DNA of 64,000 bases from Lachnospiraceae bacterium (GCA_910575565.1 CAJTFL010000002.1:186001-250000); one strand, 5' to 3'; counted from the stretch's first letter, positions 25,712-35,440 are shown. A program made the numbers and translations. The notes: a model not told the origin generated them from the sequence alone.

Positions 25712-26647
25712 TTAAGCTTCTTTTTCCAACAAAACAATCCCTCCTAAAGTCACTGCTGTTCCCAAAAATTTCCCCCCATCCGGCATTTCCCCGAAAGCCA
25801 ATATCCCCACTGCCGCTGCCATCACAGGCTCCAGCGACGCAAAAACCGACGCCTTGCTGGCAGGAACCTGTTTTAAGCCCTTCGTGTACAGCAAAAAAGG
25901 CAGCATACTGCACATTATGCCGATGCCCAGAGCCGGGAGCCACGCTGAGGGGATATGGGCCATCCTCTCCCCTAAACGGCCTAAGGGGGCAAAAAGAGCA
26001 GCGCCGGCTGCCGCAAAAATAAATGTGTATATGCTGACCGTCTCCGGCCCATACCGCTTTAACAACGCTTTTCCTAAAATGCTGTACAGGCCGTAGCCAA
26101 ACCCGGCTCCAAGCCCGTAAAGAAGCCCCGCCGGGGATAGGCAGCCCGCCTTCCCCCCGCCTCCAGACGCCCCAAGCACGCCTGGGCCAATTAAGCCGGA
26201 TGCCAGGGCGCTCCCAGAAAACACCACCAGGATGGCCGCCCCCTTCCTTTTCGTTACCCGCTCCCCTAAAAACAGGACAGAAAGGAAAAATACAAACATG
26301 GGCGCCGTATATAACAGCACGGCAGCTACGGCCAGGGAACTTTCCTCCATGGCATGGAAATAGCACCAGTTAAAAAAAATCAGGCTGCCGATGCCCGTGC
26401 CTGCAAACCAAGGAAAATCTTTTATGGAAATCCTTAATTTTTTCCGATCCGTTGCCATAAAGCAGACAGCCATTCCCGCTGCCGCCACCGTTACGCGGAT
26501 CTGCACAATCTCCATGGGGGCAAATCCCAGGGAGGAAAGTTTCCGGTAAAAAATGCCGATGCTCCCCCACAGGATAGCCGACACCAGGATAAAGCCGTAT
26601 GCCTCCTGGGCCGGCAACGGCTTTCCCTTAAATTTTTCCCATTTCAT
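25712..26647 (-). CDS. DMT-superfamily transporter (EamA)
   Basis: A 311-residue inner-membrane carrier made of two EamA repeats of five TM helices each (about residues 15-150 and 175-305). A Gly-rich loop (GVLGASGGGGKAGC) separates the halves. The ATG directly follows the stop codon of the amidohydrolase gene, so the two are translationally coupled. EamA carriers usually export metabolites or amino acids; an exporter for the product of the amidohydrolase is plausible, but the substrate is not known. Confidence 0.88.
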   Translation of the reverse strand: MKWEKFKGKPLPAQEAYGFILVSAILWGSIGIFYRKLSSLGFAPMEIVQIRVTVAAAGMAVCFMATDRKKLRISIKDFPWFAGTGIGSLIFFNWCYFHAMEESSLAVAAVLLYTAPMFVFFLSVLFLGERVTKRKGAAILVVFSGSALASGLIGPGVLGASGGGGKAGCLSPAGLLYGLGAGFGYGLYSILGKALLKRYGPETVSIYTFIFAAAGAALFAPLGRLGERMAHIPSAWLPALGIGIMCSMLPFLLYTKGLKQVPASKASVFASLEPVMAAAVGILAFGEMPDGGKFLGTAVTLGGIVLLEKEA

Positions 26648-28075
26648 TTAATAGTATCCCTCCCTGGTCCACTGCACCAGCGGAAGCTCCTTCGCCCAGG
26701 GAAGCTTCCCTAATTCTCCTGCAATCCTATCGGCCGCCTGGTTAACCTCCTTTATGGTTTCTTTCTCATCGCCAGTAAGTATCTGGCGGTCTTCCATGAT
26801 CCATTTCCCATCCACCATAACCGATTCTACCTCATGGCCTCTGGCGGTGTACACCAGGTTAGGGATTAAATTGCGGATTGGCCTTTCGTAGATGGGGTTC
26901 ATATGGGGAGCGGACAAATCCATCACCAAAAGATCGGCCTTTTTCCCCTCCCTTAAGGAGCCGATTTCATCTGCCATCCCCAGGGCATCCGCCGCCTCAA
27001 TCGTTGCCATCCTCAGGATTTTCCAGGAAGGCATCATGGTCGCGTCGTGGTTTTTATATTTATGGATCATTGAAGCGTATTTCATCTCATCAAACATATT
27101 TGTCCCATTGCAGACCTGATCCGTTCCCAGGCCAACCCTTCCCCCGAAGGAGGCAAACTCCTGGGCAGGGGGAAGCGCCCCCCGGACGATGGATATGCTG
27201 GTGGCGCAAAGAGCCAGGGACGCCCCCGACTGCGCCACTTTTTTAACTTCCTCCATGGAAGCATACGTCATATGGGCCGCCAAAAGCTTCCGGTTTAAGT
27301 ATCCCAAAGAATCCAAAAGGGCCACTGGTCTCATCCCGGTCCTAAGCTCAGTCTGGGTGATCTCCTCCTTCGTCTGCACCAGGTGGATGAACAGGCCCAC
27401 GTCTGCCTGATCCGCCAGGCGCTTAATCTCTTCCAACATTTCCTTAGAGCACATGGCTGCCGAATGGGGACCGTACCTGCAGGTAATCCGCCCCCCAAAG
27501 CTTTGGTGGTACTGCTCCACCAGTTTCCGGTTATCGGAAAGCTTCTTTTCCCCCACGGCAGGTTCTAAGGGGATCAGCTGGTCTACCTCCACCACCGACA
27601 CATCCGGGGGAAGCTCATTTACCATCCCGCTGACCACAGCCCTGGTTCCCAGCTTCACATGGTTTTCCACCATCCTTGCCATGGGGGAGTAATAATCCCC
27701 AAAGGTGGTGATCCCGGATCGGATAGCTTCCATGATGTTTAACCGGGAAGCTGCCAGGAAATCCTCCTCCCCGGCTACCCCCAAAAGGGGAAGGATCCCC
27801 TTAAACCGCCAAATTTTCCCAGGGATATCCTGGGCGCAGCTGCGCACTATGGCATCGCCGGTGTGCATATGCACATTCACAAAACCGGGCAGTACTGCCT
27901 TTCCCTTTGCCGGAATATAGCGGTGAGCCGTATAGCGGCTTAATACTTCCTCTTCTTCCCCTACAGCCGCAATCTTCTGAGCCTTTATCCCCACGGCTCC
28001 CCGGGGGATCACGCCGGTTCCCGGCCCTTCCATCGTCACCACGCAGCCGCCATGGATGATACAATCTAGCGTCAT
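26648..28075 (-). CDS. ATZ/TRZ-type amidohydrolase (MtaD-like)
   Basis: A metal-dependent hydrolase of the amidohydrolase superfamily, 475 residues. The ATG at 28075 is chosen because GGAGG lies 5 bases upstream; a first ATG at 28087 overlaps that site. Metal ligands are NVHMHTGD (HxH), FIHLVQTKEE, LLAAHMTY and LGTDQVCNG. Members deaminate or dechlorinate purine or triazine derivatives, for example S-adenosylhomocysteine, 5'-methylthioadenosine or guanine. The Liv-type importer, the dihydroorotase-like enzyme and the EamA carrier around it point to catabolism of a nitrogen heterocycle. Confidence 0.85.
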   Translation of the reverse strand: MTLDCIIHGGCVVTMEGPGTGVIPRGAVGIKAQKIAAVGEEEEVLSRYTAHRYIPAKGKAVLPGFVNVHMHTGDAIVRSCAQDIPGKIWRFKGILPLLGVAGEEDFLAASRLNIMEAIRSGITTFGDYYSPMARMVENHVKLGTRAVVSGMVNELPPDVSVVEVDQLIPLEPAVGEKKLSDNRKLVEQYHQSFGGRITCRYGPHSAAMCSKEMLEEIKRLADQADVGLFIHLVQTKEEITQTELRTGMRPVALLDSLGYLNRKLLAAHMTYASMEEVKKVAQSGASLALCATSISIVRGALPPAQEFASFGGRVGLGTDQVCNGTNMFDEMKYASMIHKYKNHDATMMPSWKILRMATIEAADALGMADEIGSLREGKKADLLVMDLSAPHMNPIYERPIRNLIPNLVYTARGHEVESVMVDGKWIMEDRQILTGDEKETIKEVNQAADRIAGELGKLPWAKELPLVQWTREGYY

Positions 28076-28097
28076 CTTTCCCTCCATTTTCTTAGGT

Positions 28098-28155
28098 GAG
28101 CACTTTCAGAAACTCCCTTGCACCCATCTTTGCAGCTGATTTTCCGAGAGCGCTC
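28098..28155. repeat. Deletion derivative of the 163-bp palindrome (copy 2)
   Basis: Positions 28107-28146 match the left arm of the palindrome at 25547 (GAAACTCCCTTGCACCCATC and onward). The sequence then jumps directly to the right end (TTTCCGAGA-CGCTC). The junction is at TTTCCG, present in both arms of copy 1, as expected from a deletion between short direct repeats. Confidence 0.65.
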
Positions 28156-28201
28156 TAGGTGCTTCCCAAACCCCTTATGGCTGGGAATGGGTTTTTCCAC
28201 T

Positions 28202-28936
28202 TTATTTAAACCCCAGATACGCTTCCTGGATATAGGGGTTGTCCAGCAAATCACTGCCTTTTCCTTCCATCTGGATTTTCCCCAGGTTTAAAATATAGCC
28301 GGTATCTGCCGTTTCCAAGGCCAGCTGGGCATTCTGCTCTACAATCAGCATGGTCGTCCCATAAGCCTTATTAATCTGCTTAAACTTTTCAAACATCTCG
28401 TCTATGATAATAGGCGCCAGCCCCAGGGAAGGCTCATCCAGCATCATCAGCTTAGGCGCCGCCATCATAGCCCTGCCCACGGCAAGCATCTGCTGTTCCC
28501 CTCCTGAAAGCGTGCCGCTCATCTGCTTGCAGCGCTCCTTTAACCGCGGGAACAAATCAAACACTTCCTCCATCCTTTCCTGGATTACCTGTTTCTTTTT
28601 TTCGGCGTAAGCACCTGCCTTTAGGTTATCCATAACCGTCAGGTTAACGAAGATTTTCCTGCCTTCCGGAACCAGGCAGATGCCCTGCCTGGAAAACTGG
28701 TGGATTGCCCCCGGCAGGGGCCTTCCCTCAAAGGTAATGGTTCCGCTGCCGATTTCCTTATCACCGGCTATGGTTTTTAACAGGGTAGATTTCCCCGCGC
28801 CGTTTGCGCCGATCATGGATACGATCTCGCCCCTTTTGATCGTTAAGGAAATCCCGTGCAGGGCCTGGATGCCGCCGTAAAACACATTTAAGTCCTTTAC
28901 GGACAGCAAAATATCGTCCTTATTCTCTCCCACCAC
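28202..28936 (-). CDS. Branched-chain amino-acid type ABC importer, ATPase LivF
   Basis: One of two ATPases of the importer, 244 residues. The GTG at 28936 is preceded by AGAGGAGG inside the livG 3' end. Walker A is GANGAGKST, the signature LSGGEQQM and Walker B LMMLDEPSLGL. The C-terminus NPYIQEAYLG is typical of LivF. Liv-type importers carry branched-chain amino acids, urea, short amides and other small solutes, so the name does not fix the substrate. Confidence 0.92.
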   Translation of the reverse strand: MVGENKDDILLSVKDLNVFYGGIQALHGISLTIKRGEIVSMIGANGAGKSTLLKTIAGDKEIGSGTITFEGRPLPGAIHQFSRQGICLVPEGRKIFVNLTVMDNLKAGAYAEKKKQVIQERMEEVFDLFPRLKERCKQMSGTLSGGEQQMLAVGRAMMAAPKLMMLDEPSLGLAPIIIDEMFEKFKQINKAYGTTMLIVEQNAQLALETADTGYILNLGKIQMEGKGSDLLDNPYIQEAYLGFK

Positions 28937-29702
28937 GCTTCCTCCTCTCCCCTAAGTATGCAGTAATCACATCCTGGTTTTTCTGGATCTCCTCCGGCGT
29001 GCCGCTGGCCAGCATCCGGCCTAAATTCAGCACATGGATATTTTGGCATACTTCCATAACCACTTCCAAATGGTGCTCAATCAGGACGATGGCAATCCCC
29101 GTGCGTTCATGGAGCCCCCGCAGGAAGCCTACTAATTCCATGCTCTCCGCCGTATTCATCCCCGCCGCCGGCTCGTCTAAAAACAGCAGGGCGGGATTGC
29201 CAGCCAAGGCCCTTGCAATCTCCACCTTCCGCTGCAGGCCGTAGGGGAGGGAGCCTGCCTCCGCATCCTTATGCCCGGCGATCCCCACCTGTTCCAGGAA
29301 CCCTAAGCAAATTTCCCGGATTTCCCTGTCCCTTTTCCGCACATGGGGCAGGCCCAGCATGGCGGAAACCGTGTGGTAGCGGGCATGGCTGTCCAAGCCG
29401 ATAGCCACATTGTCCAGCACCGTCATCTTAGGGTAAATCCGGATATTTTGGAAGGTCCTGGCTATCCCTAAGTGGGAAATCCTGTCGGGACGCATCCCGT
29501 TTAGCCTGTGGCCGTCAAAATAGATCTCCCCTTTTGTGGGAGGAACCACACCGGTAACTGCGTTAAATACGGTGGTCTTCCCAGCCCCGTTTGGGCCGAT
29601 CAGGCCGATGAAATCTCCTTTTTCCAGGGAAAAGGAAACGTCGCTGACGGCCTTTACGCCGCCAAAATGTATGGACAAATCCTTTACCTCAAGCAAAGCC
29701 AT
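28920..29702 (-). CDS. Branched-chain amino-acid type ABC importer, ATPase LivG
   Basis: Second ATPase, 260 residues. Walker A GPNGAGKTT, the LivG-type signature LPYGLQRKVE in place of LSGGQ, and Walker B LLFLDEPAAGMN. It overlaps livF by 17 bases and starts 2 bases after livM. C-terminal residues are basic (ERRKRGGRE). Confidence 0.93.
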   Translation of the reverse strand: MALLEVKDLSIHFGGVKAVSDVSFSLEKGDFIGLIGPNGAGKTTVFNAVTGVVPPTKGEIYFDGHRLNGMRPDRISHLGIARTFQNIRIYPKMTVLDNVAIGLDSHARYHTVSAMLGLPHVRKRDREIREICLGFLEQVGIAGHKDAEAGSLPYGLQRKVEIARALAGNPALLFLDEPAAGMNTAESMELVGFLRGLHERTGIAIVLIEHHLEVVMEVCQNIHVLNLGRMLASGTPEEIQKNQDVITAYLGERRKRGGRE

Positions 29703-29704
29703 AG

Positions 29705-30589
29705 CTACACCTCCCCTTCCCTTCCTGTTTTCCTTATCCGGTTTGCCAGGCGGATAACCGGCTTAAGGGACAGCTCCTTATACCCCATTAGCCCCTCTGG
29801 CCGGATCCGCATGGTCAGGATCAGCACTAAGCCGTACATGGGAAGCCGCCAGTTAGACATAAACCGGAGAACCTCCGGGGTCGCCGTAAGCACCGAGGTG
29901 GCCAGCACCGGCCCGGTGACGGAACATACCCCGCCTAAAACCACTGCGGTCAGCAGGTTCGTGGACATGGTTCCGCCGAAAATATTGGGAACGATATACG
30001 TATAATAATGGGCCATCATCCCTCCGCCCACGCCGCAGAAAAAGGCGCTGATCACTAATGCCTTCAGCTTTTCATGGAAGATATTCACGCCAATCAGCTC
30101 GGATGCATCCGCATGGTCCCTGACGGCGATGGCAAGCCTCCCGTGCTGGGATTTGGTGTAATTCCTGGCAAAGTACACGGCGATTGCCGCCAGGATAATG
30201 GCCTTTGGCAGGGTGGTAAGGGTTTTCAGCCCCGAAAGCCCCAGAGCCCCGCCCACGTAAGGATGGTTAATATTTGCCATGACTACCCTGGTAGCCTCCC
30301 CAAAGCCAAAGGTGGCGATGGTAAAACAGTCCGCCGACATTTTCCCCCTTAAGGTGGGAACGCCGATAATCAGGCTGAACGCCCCGGCTACCCCGCCTCC
30401 GGCCAGCAGGGCCAGGAAATAGGGAACCCCGTAAAATTTCGTCAGAATTCCTGCCGTGTAAGCGCCCAGGCACAGGAAGCAGGCGTGTCCCATGGAAAAA
30501 AGCCCCGTATAGCCGGTCAGTATGGCAAGCCCCGCCACACAGACAATATTGATACAGGCGCTGATCATAATTCCTTCAATATATCCCAT
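29705..30589 (-). CDS. Branched-chain amino-acid type ABC importer, permease LivM
   Basis: A 294-residue permease of the BPD_transp_2 family with about 8-9 TM helices. The LivM-type loop is present as RDHADASELIGVNIFHEKLKALVISAFFCGVGG. It follows livH with a 14-base gap. Confidence 0.92.
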   Translation of the reverse strand: MGYIEGIMISACINIVCVAGLAILTGYTGLFSMGHACFLCLGAYTAGILTKFYGVPYFLALLAGGGVAGAFSLIIGVPTLRGKMSADCFTIATFGFGEATRVVMANINHPYVGGALGLSGLKTLTTLPKAIILAAIAVYFARNYTKSQHGRLAIAVRDHADASELIGVNIFHEKLKALVISAFFCGVGGGMMAHYYTYIVPNIFGGTMSTNLLTAVVLGGVCSVTGPVLATSVLTATPEVLRFMSNWRLPMYGLVLILTMRIRPEGLMGYKELSLKPVIRLANRIRKTGREGEV

Positions 30590-30603
30590 GTTTCCCCTCC
30601 TTC

Positions 30604-31476
30604 CTACAGCTTATCGTAAGCGCCCTGGCCTAAAAGGCCGTTAGGCTTGACAATCAGCACCACCACCAAAAGGCCGTAGGCCACCAGATCCCGGTAGGTG
30701 GTAGAAACATAGGCGGAAATCACCGTCTCCAAAAAGCCTAAAAGAAGGCCGGAGATCACCGCCCCGGGCAGGCTTCCCAGCCCGCCTACGGTGGCCGACA
30801 CAAAGCCCTTCGTGGCCACCACCCCCATATTCGGGTACACCGAATATTTCATGCCGTAAAAACACCCGGCAAGGCCTGCCGTGGCTCCCGACAGCAAAAA
30901 GATCACCGCCGCCACCCGGTTTACGTTAATCCCCATAAGTCCTGCGGTGTTGGAATCAAAGGCGCTGGCCCTGATCCCTAAGCCTACCTTAGTTTTATAC
31001 AGGAAACACCACAGCAGCGCCAGCATAATCACGGACAGCACTGCCGCCAGCACATCCGCCCTGGGGATCACCACGTTTCCTATGCGGATAACCGCCTTCG
31101 CCCAGTCAGAAGGGAAGGGGCGGACTGCCCCGCCCCAAAGCTGGATGCAGAAATTCGGGACACAGGTATTAATCCCCAGCGCTGCAATCATCAAGTACAC
31201 CTTAAGAGCCTTCTTTTGCCGCATTGGCCGATATATGGTCACTTCCATCAAAAGGGAAATCAGGCCGGCCACCGCCAAAGCCACCAGGATCGCCGGAACC
31301 AATGCCATATGGGTCCGTTCAATGGCAAACAGCGCCCCAAAGGCCCCAAGCATCATAACCGGCCCAAACCCAAAATTAGAGAAATTAAACACACTGAATA
31401 CCAGTGCATATCCCACGGCAAGGAGCGCATATACGCTGCCGATGGAAATCCCCGTTATTAACTGCTGAATAATCAT
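30604..31476 (-). CDS. Branched-chain amino-acid type ABC importer, permease LivH
   Basis: A 290-residue permease of the same family. LivH hallmarks are GSVYALLAVGYALVFSVFNFSNFGFG at the N-terminus, RASAFDSNTAGLMGINVNRV in the cytoplasmic loop and ATVGGLGSLPGAVISGLLLG near the C-terminus. It follows the binding-protein gene after 61 bases. Confidence 0.93.
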   Translation of the reverse strand: MIIQQLITGISIGSVYALLAVGYALVFSVFNFSNFGFGPVMMLGAFGALFAIERTHMALVPAILVALAVAGLISLLMEVTIYRPMRQKKALKVYLMIAALGINTCVPNFCIQLWGGAVRPFPSDWAKAVIRIGNVVIPRADVLAAVLSVIMLALLWCFLYKTKVGLGIRASAFDSNTAGLMGINVNRVAAVIFLLSGATAGLAGCFYGMKYSVYPNMGVVATKGFVSATVGGLGSLPGAVISGLLLGFLETVISAYVSTTYRDLVAYGLLVVVLIVKPNGLLGQGAYDKL

Positions 31477-31537
31477 TTGCCGCTCCTATCTTCTCCTTTG
31501 GCCTGCCGGGAGGGTTTCCCGGCAGGACGTAAGCCAC

Positions 31538-32839
31538 CTATTCGGTGGGAATCGCATAGCTTCCGATAATCTCAAACTTCCCGTCCTTTACGGATTTGAT
31601 GGTAAATTCCAGGCCTAACAGGTTGTGGGTGTCCGGATCATATCCCTTATTGGGACTGGTGATCATCTCAAACCCCGTGGTCTCATTTAACGCCTTGCAC
31701 ATCTTTTCCGGATCGGTGGAACCGCTGGTGAGAACCGCATATTCCAGGATCTTTGCCTCGTTGAATGCCTTAAGGCCCGGCATATGGAGGGACATCCCTG
31801 TGGCCTGGCGGTACTCCTCGTACTCTTCCTTGATCTCGGCAAACCTTGGGGCGTCAATGTCGCCGTCGGTGGCAAAGATACAGCCTTCCAGCTCCGCTCC
31901 TGCGAGGGTCAGCAGATCCTCCGTGTCATACACATAATTTCCAATCAGCTTAATATGGCCAAGACCCAGCTCGGACAGCTGCTTTGCCACATAGCCTGCT
32001 TCCTTGTAGCCCATAACCGGCATAAAGATATAGGCTGGATCAGACTGGGCCAGGCTGGTAAGCTGCGCCCTGAACTCCACGTCATTGATCTGGTAGGTGG
32101 CCTCCGCCACAATCTCCCCGCCGTAGCCGACAAAGGTATCCTTAAAAGCCTTTGCCATATCCACCGTATCTACCTGGGTCGTCTCATAAAGGACGGCAAC
32201 CTTCGGGTTATCCAGCTCATAGTAAGTGTACGCCGCCATGGTGGACACCTGATCCGTATTCACCGGGCCGCTGCGGTACGTATATGGACGGACATTTCCG
32301 GCATCGTCCACCGTAGCCAGCTGGGAAGCGCTGGACGGAATATGGAGAACCCCCGCCCGGTTGCAAAGCTCCGCAACCGCCGCCCCCTGGGTAGAATTAC
32401 TTGGCCCAAGGATAGCCACCGCCCCGGACTGAATCAGCTTGTTGGCCGCGTTTACCGCCTCGGAAAAGTCTCCATCCAGGCCGGAGATATCGTAAGTCCG
32501 AAAATCAATCTCCCGTCCAAGCCAGCCGCCTTCCGCGTTGACCTTTTTAAAATACGTCTCCAAAAGGTGCTGGGGAACCAAGCCGTACATGGCGTCTGCA
32601 CCGGAAGACCAGCCCAAAAAGCCAATGATGATCGGCCCGTCCTCAGATGCCTTGGCCTCTGTATCCTTCGGCCCTTCTTCCTCTGCCTTAGGAGCATTTG
32701 CCTCTTCTGCTTTCGTCCCCTGGGCCGTGGTACTGCTCTCCTGCCCTGATGTTTTCGGGCTGCTCCCGGAACAGGCCGCTAAGGTAAAGGCCACTGCCCC
32801 CGCCAACACTACGGATACTAATCGTTTCATTTTCCTCAT
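31538..32839 (-). CDS. Solute-binding lipoprotein of the Liv-type importer (LivK-like)
   Basis: A 433-residue Peripla_BP_6 receptor. The signal peptide MRKMKRLVSVVLAGAVAF ends in the lipobox LAAC. A short Ser/Thr/Glu/Lys-rich linker precedes the domain, which begins near PIIIGFLGWSSGADAMYG. The GPSNSTQGAAVAELCN segment corresponds to the ligand hinge of the family. Several relatives bind urea or short amides. Combined with two amidohydrolases in the operon, a ureide or hydantoin-like ligand is conceivable, but this is inference. Confidence 0.9.
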   Translation of the reverse strand: MRKMKRLVSVVLAGAVAFTLAACSGSSPKTSGQESSTTAQGTKAEEANAPKAEEEGPKDTEAKASEDGPIIIGFLGWSSGADAMYGLVPQHLLETYFKKVNAEGGWLGREIDFRTYDISGLDGDFSEAVNAANKLIQSGAVAILGPSNSTQGAAVAELCNRAGVLHIPSSASQLATVDDAGNVRPYTYRSGPVNTDQVSTMAAYTYYELDNPKVAVLYETTQVDTVDMAKAFKDTFVGYGGEIVAEATYQINDVEFRAQLTSLAQSDPAYIFMPVMGYKEAGYVAKQLSELGLGHIKLIGNYVYDTEDLLTLAGAELEGCIFATDGDIDAPRFAEIKEEYEEYRQATGMSLHMPGLKAFNEAKILEYAVLTSGSTDPEKMCKALNETTGFEMITSPNKGYDPDTHNLLGLEFTIKSVKDGKFEIIGSYAIPTE

Positions 32840-32947
32840 AACACTCTTCCTTTCTTTTCATTGTTTAAGCTACTGCAACTGGGGAATCCCCAAAGAGCTC
32901 CAAACCTTAACTTACTATCTTCCCGGCAAAGCATTCCATCCCTTGCT

Positions 32948-33970
32948 TCATCCATTGGATGGGCAGGGCACTAATTTCATCAGGAAGTGCCGGTCATAAG
33001 TGGACAGCGGCATCAGGAATAATTCCCCTTTAGAATTCCCGCACATCCCATGGGCGCGGATAGGAGAATTATAAAACCCAAGCTGGGCCACCACCTCCAT
33101 GTCCATGCTGATGATGGTCAGGCCGCCGCCCCGCTCCGCAACGTAAACAAAATCTTCATCGGCCCAGATGCCGGTAGGCTGGTATAAGTTTTCGTTCATA
33201 TACCCAAGGATTTCCCCGTTTTCATCAAACACATGGAGGCTGTTGGCTTCCCTGTCCCCCACCCACACACGGTTCTTTTTATCCACCCATAAGCTGTGGG
33301 GAACGTAAAACTTCCCTGGCTCATCCCCCGGCCCGCCCCAGGTTTTTATTCGCTTTCCGTCCCTGGCAAAGCGGTGGATGGCCGCATTCCCATACCCGTC
33401 GCTTACGAAGATGTCCCCTTTATGCCCTACGCACACCCCGGTAGGCCGGTTAAAGGGAGGCGCTGCCCGTTTGATGCTTTCCACGCCCATCCAGAAGGAC
33501 CAGCCTTTGTCAAAGGCCACGTCCGTAGGAACCACCTTTCCCTGGCGCTGCCGTCTGCGCCACCGATCCTGCTCAAAACCGCTGTCACTGGGAACGCCAA
33601 GATTTCCCAAATCCCGGATCAAGTCCCCGTCCTTCGTCAGCTCCCGGACCACGTGAAGGCCGGTGTCCACACAGAGCAGGGTATCCTCCGGGGTCACGCA
33701 GATGCTGTGCACCTCCTTGAACAGCCCCTTTCCAAAGCTTTTCTGGTAATTCCCTTCCTTATCCAGCATCACTACCGGATGCTCCGGATCGCGGCACAGC
33801 AAAAATAAGTTATCCTCCCGGTCACAGCTGCCGCCGGAATACATGGCAAATTCAAACTCCGGCGGAAAATTCCCGTATTCTGGAATCAGCTCATAGACCA
33901 TTCCGTTATGGCTAAATACCGAGCGGGACAAAAAATCCCTCCCCGGAAAACCTTCTATTTTATTCATCAT
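32948..33970 (-). CDS. NHL-repeat beta-propeller protein
   Basis: A 340-residue protein with several NHL repeats (NRPTGVCVGHKGDIFVSDGYG, FYVPHSLWVDKKNRVWVGDRE, YQPTGIWADEDFVYVAERG), predicted to form a beta-propeller like that of peptidyl-hydroxyglycine amidating lyases. It lacks a signal peptide, so it should act in the cytoplasm. It sits between the dihydroorotase-like gene and livK. It may open or bind a small ring compound, but no catalytic set can be assigned from sequence alone. Confidence 0.8.
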   Translation of the reverse strand: MMNKIEGFPGRDFLSRSVFSHNGMVYELIPEYGNFPPEFEFAMYSGGSCDREDNLFLLCRDPEHPVVMLDKEGNYQKSFGKGLFKEVHSICVTPEDTLLCVDTGLHVVRELTKDGDLIRDLGNLGVPSDSGFEQDRWRRRQRQGKVVPTDVAFDKGWSFWMGVESIKRAAPPFNRPTGVCVGHKGDIFVSDGYGNAAIHRFARDGKRIKTWGGPGDEPGKFYVPHSLWVDKKNRVWVGDREANSLHVFDENGEILGYMNENLYQPTGIWADEDFVYVAERGGGLTIISMDMEVVAQLGFYNSPIRAHGMCGNSKGELFLMPLSTYDRHFLMKLVPCPSNG

Positions 33971-33987
33971 GCGCTCCTTTCCCTAAT

Positions 33988-35361
33988 TTATCCTTCGCGC
34001 CCTACGAATTTTCCATATCCCGGCCCGGCCTTTATCTGCCCGTCCCCATAAACCCGCTCTCCCCGCACAAAGGTATCCGTCACCCGGCCTCTAAGCTCCA
34101 TGCCCTGATACGGCCCCTTTACGGTTTTCGTCTTGGAGAAGGACTTGCTCCCGTCATACGTCCATAAAAGCTCCGGGTCGATAAAGATCATATCCGCATC
34201 CGCCCCCGGCATCAGGCTGCCTTTCCTGGGATATATGCCCAGCATTTTTGCCGCGTTTGCCGAAGTCAGCTGGGTAAGGCGGCTCCAGGACAGCCCCCGC
34301 TTATGCACGCCCTCCGACACCATGGCCGCCAGCATCACGTCATTGCACCCGAAGCCACAGTTTTCCTTCCAGAAATCCTTCTTGGCCACCTTCTCCTCAT
34401 CGGTAAAGGGGCCGTGATCCGAGCCAAGCACATCGATCGTCCCATCCTTCACATACTCCCACATCTCCTCCACGTTCTCCCTGCTCCTAAAAGGCGGGGT
34501 GCATTTCGCAAAGGACTTTTTCTCCCGCAGGATTTGATGGTCAAAAATCAGGTAATGGGGACAGGTTTCCACGTAAACTGCCACCCCCTCCATCTTTGCC
34601 TTTTTTAACAGCTCCGCTCCCTGGGTTATGGTGGTATGGCAGATCTCAACCCTGGCTCCCGCCGCCCTGGCAAACAGTACCGCCCGCTGGATGGCATCAT
34701 ACTCCGTCCACCAGGGCCTGGCTTCGTCAAACTTAGCCTCATCCTTGCAGCCCATCTCCGAATAATGCTTACAGCCCAGATCCGCCGCCTCCGCGTTCTC
34801 TGCGTGAAGGGCAATCAGGCCGCCAAAGGAAGCCGCTTCCCTCATCCCGTCCATCAGATATCCGTCTGAAATCCTGGGATAGTCCTCCGTGGCAAAACAC
34901 ATAAAGCCTTTAAACCCCACACAGCCCAGCCGGTGAAGCTCTGCCATATCCTTGATGCCGGAAGGGATAAGGCCGCCCCAGAAAGCAAAATCCACCACGG
35001 ATTCGGCCTGGGCCTTTTCCTTTTTCTTCATAAACCCGTCCCGGTTGATGGTAGCCGGCTCTGAGGGAAGAGGCATATCGCAGATGGTGGTAATGCCGCC
35101 TGATGCCGCGCTGCAGGAGCCGTGATACCAGTCCTCCCGGAAATTATACGGCCCCGGATCCCCCATATGGTTATGGGTATCCACCATCCCCGCCATCACC
35201 ATTTTCCCGCCAGCGTCAATGACCTGGCAGTCCCCCTGAGGAAGCATTCCCTTCTCCAATATCCCCTTAATCTTCCCCTGCTCCACCAACAAAGAAACCT
35301 GGGATACCCTGTCTGGAAATACCACATTGCCGTTAACAATTAATTTTCTGCCGCTCTCCAT
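33988..35361 (-). CDS. Dihydroorotase/allantoinase-like cyclic amidohydrolase
   Basis: A binuclear-metal amidohydrolase of 457 residues, first gene of the operon. Motifs are VDTHNHMGDPG (HxH), VGFKGFMCF with the lysine expected to be carbamylated, LIALHAENAE, ICHTTITQGAE and LGSDHGPF (Asp). The family covers dihydroorotase, allantoinase and hydantoinase/dihydropyrimidinase. The lack of pyr genes and the catabolic neighbours favour allantoinase or hydantoinase activity. The promoter and operator lie at 35412-35461. Confidence 0.85.
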   Translation of the reverse strand: MESGRKLIVNGNVVFPDRVSQVSLLVEQGKIKGILEKGMLPQGDCQVIDAGGKMVMAGMVDTHNHMGDPGPYNFREDWYHGSCSAASGGITTICDMPLPSEPATINRDGFMKKKEKAQAESVVDFAFWGGLIPSGIKDMAELHRLGCVGFKGFMCFATEDYPRISDGYLMDGMREAASFGGLIALHAENAEAADLGCKHYSEMGCKDEAKFDEARPWWTEYDAIQRAVLFARAAGARVEICHTTITQGAELLKKAKMEGVAVYVETCPHYLIFDHQILREKKSFAKCTPPFRSRENVEEMWEYVKDGTIDVLGSDHGPFTDEEKVAKKDFWKENCGFGCNDVMLAAMVSEGVHKRGLSWSRLTQLTSANAAKMLGIYPRKGSLMPGADADMIFIDPELLWTYDGSKSFSKTKTVKGPYQGMELRGRVTDTFVRGERVYGDGQIKAGPGYGKFVGREG

Positions 35362-35411
35362 TCCATTTTCCTCACATTTGCTTAGTTTTCTTGTATGTTT
35401 TATCTGATTTC

Positions 35412-35440
35412 ATCTTATCAAATCTAATAAAAGCTGTCAA
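35412..35440 (-). promoter_or_regulatory. SigA promoter of the amidohydrolase-Liv operon
   Basis: TTGACA, 17 bases and TAAGAT on the minus strand, about 50 bases ahead of the first gene. The -35 box is inside the palindrome at 35429-35461. Confidence 0.7.

Noticed and set aside
31784..32749. 321-codon plus-strand frame opposite livK
   Set aside because: It is antisense to a clear Peripla_BP_6 lipoprotein gene, has no ribosome binding site and no recognisable domain.
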